Assembly (NCBI GenBank): GCA_964457405.1 | Contig: CAYWEP010000058.1 | Location: forward strand, 1 to 7,666 | DNA: 7,666 nucleotides | From: CAYWEP01 sp964457405 | GTDB lineage: Bacteria > Patescibacteriota > Microgenomatia > Levybacterales > UBA12049 | Direction of reading: 5' to 3' | Part shown: positions 5,473-7,666 of the stretch, piece by piece | Layout: the number at the start of each line of letters is the position of its first letter | Numbering within the stretch: the stretch's first letter is position 1 | Notes under the pieces: model-generated | Databases searched by the model: none | What the model saw: only the letters and a program-made list of their open reading frames with translations | What the model was told of the DNA's origin: nothing | Made by a program: the position numbers and the translations under genes

Positions 5473-7137
5473 TTACGGATTGATCCTCGTACCGTCAATC
5501 ACCTCATCGGTCTTGTTCAATATCTCCCTCCAGTTTCCAACCTTCTTGAAGAGGAGGATGTACGTTGAAGCTTCTTTAATATTAAATAGCCAGCTGAGGA
5601 AAAGGTAGAGTGACAAACCTGCCATGCTTGAGATGCCGGTAAGAATAATCAGGTTTATTGTTCGTGTTGTGTCAAAGACCAACTGGTCCAATAGTTTTAT
5701 CGGTATATACAAGGCAAACCCGGTAAAAAGTGTTGCAAAAAAGAATTTTAATCCAGTGAGAACCAGTTCTTTTTTGGGAAACCCACCGGTTCTATAATCC
5801 AAAAGAATAAACAGGATCCCAAGCTGCAAAATGCTACTTATCGTAAACGCAAGCGCCACAGTCTCAAGCCCCATGTGGTTAACAACAACAAATACGTACG
5901 TTAAGACAATAAGAATAGTCGTTGTGAAGATGCCTACAAAAAGCGGAGTCTTTGCGCTTTGCAAAGCATAAAACCCGCGATTCACAAGCTGAATAAGCGC
6001 TTGAGCAAATATAGAAAGACTCAAAAACGCAAGTGTGCGTCCAGTAAGGAGCGTTGCATTCCAGTCAAACGCGTCTGCTCCATACGCGAGGCGTACAATA
6101 GGAACACGGAGGACGAGAATGATTGCTGAGGCAGGGAGAATAATATAGAGCATTTGGTTAAAACTTGAGAGAAATGTCGATTTAAAGTCTGACATATTGT
6201 CCTTTTCCCGTGAGAGAATAGGAAATGCAGCTTGGGCAATGCTAATGCCAAACAGCGTGACGGGTGCGAAGGCAAGAGTTTTGGCGTAGTCAAAAAGAAG
6301 CTTCATACGAGCGGGGTCACTTAAGAAGCCGATTAAGATAGCAACGGCGAGCGTGCCGAATTGAAATATAGTGGTTTGCAGAGTTCTCGGCCACATTAGT
6401 CGTATTATTTTTTTTATGCCATCAGAGAAAATATACTTCCTTTCTGGAAGAAATGAGAACCCTACCCGTTTTGCAAGCGGCAGCTGGACGAGAACGAAGA
6501 TAAGCGCGCCGAGGATAACACCCATAGGCGCTGCATAAATTCCTGCAAGCGGGCTAAAAATCAAAACTCCAATGATGATTCCGAGGTTATAGCACGCTGC
6601 GGCAATACCGGGTATGAAGAAATGATTATACGATTGAAGGAGGGCAGTAAAAAATGTCCCGATTATAAAAAGTATCTGGCCGAAAATTACAATTCGCATA
6701 AGATTTGCCATCAGGATAATCTGACTCTCTGTAAATTGCGAGCCCAGGTTGAAAATAGACAAAACTTGTGGCGCAAAGATCGCAAGGAGTAAAGAGAGAA
6801 TAAGAAAGATAGAAAGCCCCAGCGCCAAAAGTGTTGATGCTATTTTTTGCGCCTCTTCCTCTTTCCCTTTACCAAGATACTCTGAAAAAACTGGAATAAA
6901 TGCAGAGGAAAATGCAGCTGCAATCGTTAATTGGAAAATGGTGTCAGGTAGGAGATATGAGTAGTTATAAAGACCAAGTGTTGTTGTCGCGCCGAAAATA
7001 GAGACAAGGAGGCGTTCTCGCAAAACTCCCAAAATTTGGGAAAGAACAACTGTCGCCATGATGACAAAAGCGGCTGAAAGAATGTTGGTTTGTCTTTTAA
7101 GGAGCAAATTTAAGCTTTTTCGTAAAATGTCGGTCAT
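5473..7137 (-). CDS. murJ: MurJ/MviN-family lipid II flippase homologue
   Basis: A 554-aa integral membrane protein of the MOP superfamily. MurJ flips lipid-linked peptidoglycan precursor across the cytoplasmic membrane. Family hallmarks are SQILGVLRERLL (33-44), FGATTTLGLYNYSYLLPD (48-65), AAFSSAFIPVFSEY (74-87), LLQSYNHFFIPGIAAACYNL (167-186 region), FPILSREKDN (305-314) and about 14 hydrophobic helices. A polar C-terminal tail (about 521-554) is predicted to be cytoplasmic. An ungapped N-terminal alignment with E. coli MurJ gives Arg18 to Gln34, Arg24 conserved as Arg40, Asp39 to Gly55 and Arg52 to Phe68. Near the second half, Arg270 aligns with Thr287. Most functionally important charged cavity residues are therefore absent, so substrate or mechanism may differ. 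The gene starts at an ATG with an extended -10 promoter about 25 bp upstream and no clear Shine-Dalgarno. The family is certain; the exact function is less so. Confidence 0.92.
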   Translation of the reverse strand: MTDILRKSLNLLLKRQTNILSAAFVIMATVVLSQILGVLRERLLVSIFGATTTLGLYNYSYLLPDTIFQLTIAAAFSSAFIPVFSEYLGKGKEEEAQKIASTLLALGLSIFLILSLLLAIFAPQVLSIFNLGSQFTESQIILMANLMRIVIFGQILFIIGTFFTALLQSYNHFFIPGIAAACYNLGIIIGVLIFSPLAGIYAAPMGVILGALIFVLVQLPLAKRVGFSFLPERKYIFSDGIKKIIRLMWPRTLQTTIFQFGTLAVAILIGFLSDPARMKLLFDYAKTLAFAPVTLFGISIAQAAFPILSREKDNMSDFKSTFLSSFNQMLYIILPASAIILVLRVPIVRLAYGADAFDWNATLLTGRTLAFLSLSIFAQALIQLVNRGFYALQSAKTPLFVGIFTTTILIVLTYVFVVVNHMGLETVALAFTISSILQLGILFILLDYRTGGFPKKELVLTGLKFFFATLFTGFALYIPIKLLDQLVFDTTRTINLIILTGISSMAGLSLYLFLSWLFNIKEASTYILLFKKVGNWREILNKTDEVIDGTRINP

Positions 7138-7150
7138 ACAGGCCAGTTGA

Positions 7151-7179
7151 TTGCGAATTTAAGTATAACATGCTAAAAT
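7151..7179 (+). promoter_or_regulatory. rpsT promoter, leaderless
   Basis: TTGCGA (7151-7156) and TAAAAT (7174-7179) are separated by 17 bp, and TGC precedes the -10 box to make it extended. A start seven bases after the -10 box falls at 7186, exactly the A of the rpsT ATG. No ribosome binding site fits before the ATG, so translation is probably leaderless. Confidence 0.65.
7162..7170 (-). promoter_or_regulatory. extended -10 promoter of murJ-like gene
   Basis: On the minus strand TGTTATACT (TGn plus TATACT, hexamer at 7162-7167) predicts a start near 7155, giving a leader of about 18 bases before the ATG at 7137. No good -35 is present. The box lies inside the spacer of the rpsT promoter on the opposite strand, so the two polymerase sites overlap. 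Confidence 0.55.
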
Positions 7180-7185
7180 CTGTCT

Positions 7186-7599
7186 ATGCCAGTATTAAAA
7201 CACGCAAAGAAAAAATTTCGACAGGACAAGAAAAGAACACTTCGGAATAAAACACTTCGCAACTTGTATAAAAAGCTTATAAAAAAGGCCCATTCGGAAT
7301 CCTTCGATAAAACTCAGGACAAGAGCTCAGGGCAAGCAAAAGAAAAAGCGGTAAGCGCGGCATTCAAGCAAATTGACAAAGCAGCTAAAAATCACATCAT
7401 CCATGACAACAAGGCAGCCCACCTCAAATCCGCCCTCTCCAAAGTAGTCGGCGGCACCGCGTCAAACGTGGCCAAGGCGGCACCTGCAAAACCCGAAACA
7501 AAAAAAGCCAAACCAAAAACAACCAAATCCGCAGCAAAACCAAAAGCAGAAAAGACAACTAAGGCTCCAAGAAAATCCTCTAAAACAGTAGAACAATAA
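7186..7599 (+). CDS. rpsT: Small ribosomal subunit protein S20, with insertion and basic tail
   Basis: S20 (bS20) binds 16S rRNA early in 30S assembly. The core is recognisable: basic helix HAKKKFRQDKKRTLRNKTLR (6-25), KKLIKKAH (29-36), AFKQIDKAAKNHIIHDNKAA (59-78) and a KSALSKV end. At 137 aa it is much longer than the usual 85-90. Two additions explain this. Residues about 39-51 (SFDKTQDKSSGQA) are coded by a 36-nt repeat placed in the loop between helices. Residues about 91-137 are a low-complexity Lys/Ala/Pro/Thr tail, like the basic extensions seen on other bacterial ribosomal and histone-H1-like proteins; it may contact rRNA, which is inference. It is divergent from the MurJ-like gene, with its own promoter and an apparently leaderless ATG. 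No terminator hairpin is seen downstream. Confidence 0.93.
   Translation: MPVLKHAKKKFRQDKKRTLRNKTLRNLYKKLIKKAHSESFDKTQDKSSGQAKEKAVSAAFKQIDKAAKNHIIHDNKAAHLKSALSKVVGGTASNVAKAAPAKPETKKAKPKTTKSAAKPKAEKTTKAPRKSSKTVEQ
7301..7336. repeat. 36-nt dispersed repeat inserted in frame within rpsT
   Basis: The segment begins CCTTCGAT and ends GGGCAAG, the same as the 36-nt hairpin at 3706-3741, and shares an internal CAGGAC-type word. Internally it is a near tandem repeat: AACTCAGGACAAG (7311-7323) and AGCTCAGGGCAAG (7324-7336) match at 11 of 13. Being 12 codons long it preserves the frame and adds SFDKTQDKSSGQ to S20 in a loop that varies in length in the family. Confidence 0.7.
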
Positions 7600-7622
7600 T
7601 TCCTCTCATAGCGTTTATCCCG

Positions 7623-7651
7623 TTGACATTAGTATACAAATTACATACAAT
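7623..7651 (+). promoter_or_regulatory. strong promoter of a gene beyond the window
   Basis: TTGACA (7623-7628) and TACAAT (7646-7651) are separated by exactly 17 bp, with a predicted start near 7658. The perfect -35 and near-perfect -10 make this one of the two best promoters in the window. The gene it drives starts after base 7666 and is not visible. Confidence 0.8.
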
Positions 7652-7658
7652 ATTTGTA
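7635..7658. promoter_or_regulatory. candidate operator dyad around the downstream -10 box
   Basis: TACAAAT (7635-7641) and ATTTGTA (7652-7658) are perfect inverted copies separated by 10 bp, enclosing the -10 box. The symmetry extends outward as AGTA and CT with a two-base offset. A repressor bound here would block the promoter, but AT-rich 7-bp dyads also arise by chance. Confidence 0.35.
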
Positions 7659-7660
7659 CT

Positions 7661-7666
7661 GGAGGT
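7661..7666 (+). promoter_or_regulatory. Shine-Dalgarno at the window edge
   Basis: GGAGGT at the last six bases is a full anti-16S match and lies a few bases after the predicted transcription start. It implies that the next gene begins about 5-10 bases beyond the window with a very short leader. It shows that this genome uses strong Shine-Dalgarno sites for some genes and leaderless starts for others. Confidence 0.7.

Noticed and set aside
5464..5478. TCCG...CGGA hairpin at the groEL/murJ junction as a terminator
   Set aside because: A four-base stem without a U-tract is too weak to call.
137..7599. An undescribed multi-gene system such as a defence island or mobile cassette
   Set aside because: All coding sequences are explained by housekeeping or envelope families on alternating strands with separate promoters. 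No nuclease, integrase, transposase or toxin-antitoxin features are seen. The unusual signal is in the small repeats, not in gene content.

Overview
The window looks like chromosomal DNA of a Patescibacteria (CPR) bacterium, most likely of the Microgenomates (OP11) type. The evidence is indirect. Six recognisable or partly recognisable genes are packed with short gaps. The envelope protein has the Gln-rich juxtamembrane start (transmembrane helix, then LVQQQQQLETRA) and the TGPGD-helix C-terminus that I associate with that group. Several families of small palindromic repeats sit between genes and even inside them. There is no 16S rRNA or other definitive marker, so the lineage is inferred.

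Layout, left to right. 1-136: repeat-rich leader with a candidate extended -10 whose start point falls on the lepA ATG. 137-1954 (+): lepA/EF4, carrying an in-frame insertion made of an AT-rich inverted repeat. 1955-2045: convergent gap holding a three-stem palindromic element. 2046-3206 (-): membrane-anchored cohesin-like plus PKD protein. 3207-3351: divergent promoter region in which both -35 boxes lie in a perfect 10-bp inverted repeat, followed on the + side by a degenerate CIRCE-like operator. 3352-3672 (+): groES. 3673-3822: 150-bp gap filled with nested hairpins. 3823-5463 (+): groEL. 5473-7137 (-): a MurJ/MviN-family flippase whose stop is 9 bp from the groEL stop. 7138-7185: overlapping divergent promoters. 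7186-7599 (+): rpsT (ribosomal protein S20), with a second in-frame repeat insertion and a Lys/Ala/Pro tail. 7600-7666: a strong promoter, a dyad and a Shine-Dalgarno sequence for a gene that starts beyond the window.

The genes are mostly housekeeping: translation (LepA, S20), protein folding (GroES/GroEL), and envelope (MurJ-like protein, cohesin/PKD protein). They do not form one pathway. The most interesting content is the repeat biology. At least four kinds of small palindromic element occur, two have become part of essential-type proteins, and the rpsT insertion shares its ends and its 36-nt length with the hairpin between groES and groEL. Next in interest are the promoter architecture (leaderless lepA and rpsT, mirror-image -35 boxes, CIRCE-like site) and a MurJ homologue that appears to lack most of the charged cavity residues known from E. 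coli MurJ. I see no CRISPR array, transposase, phage gene, defence system, tRNA or rRNA.
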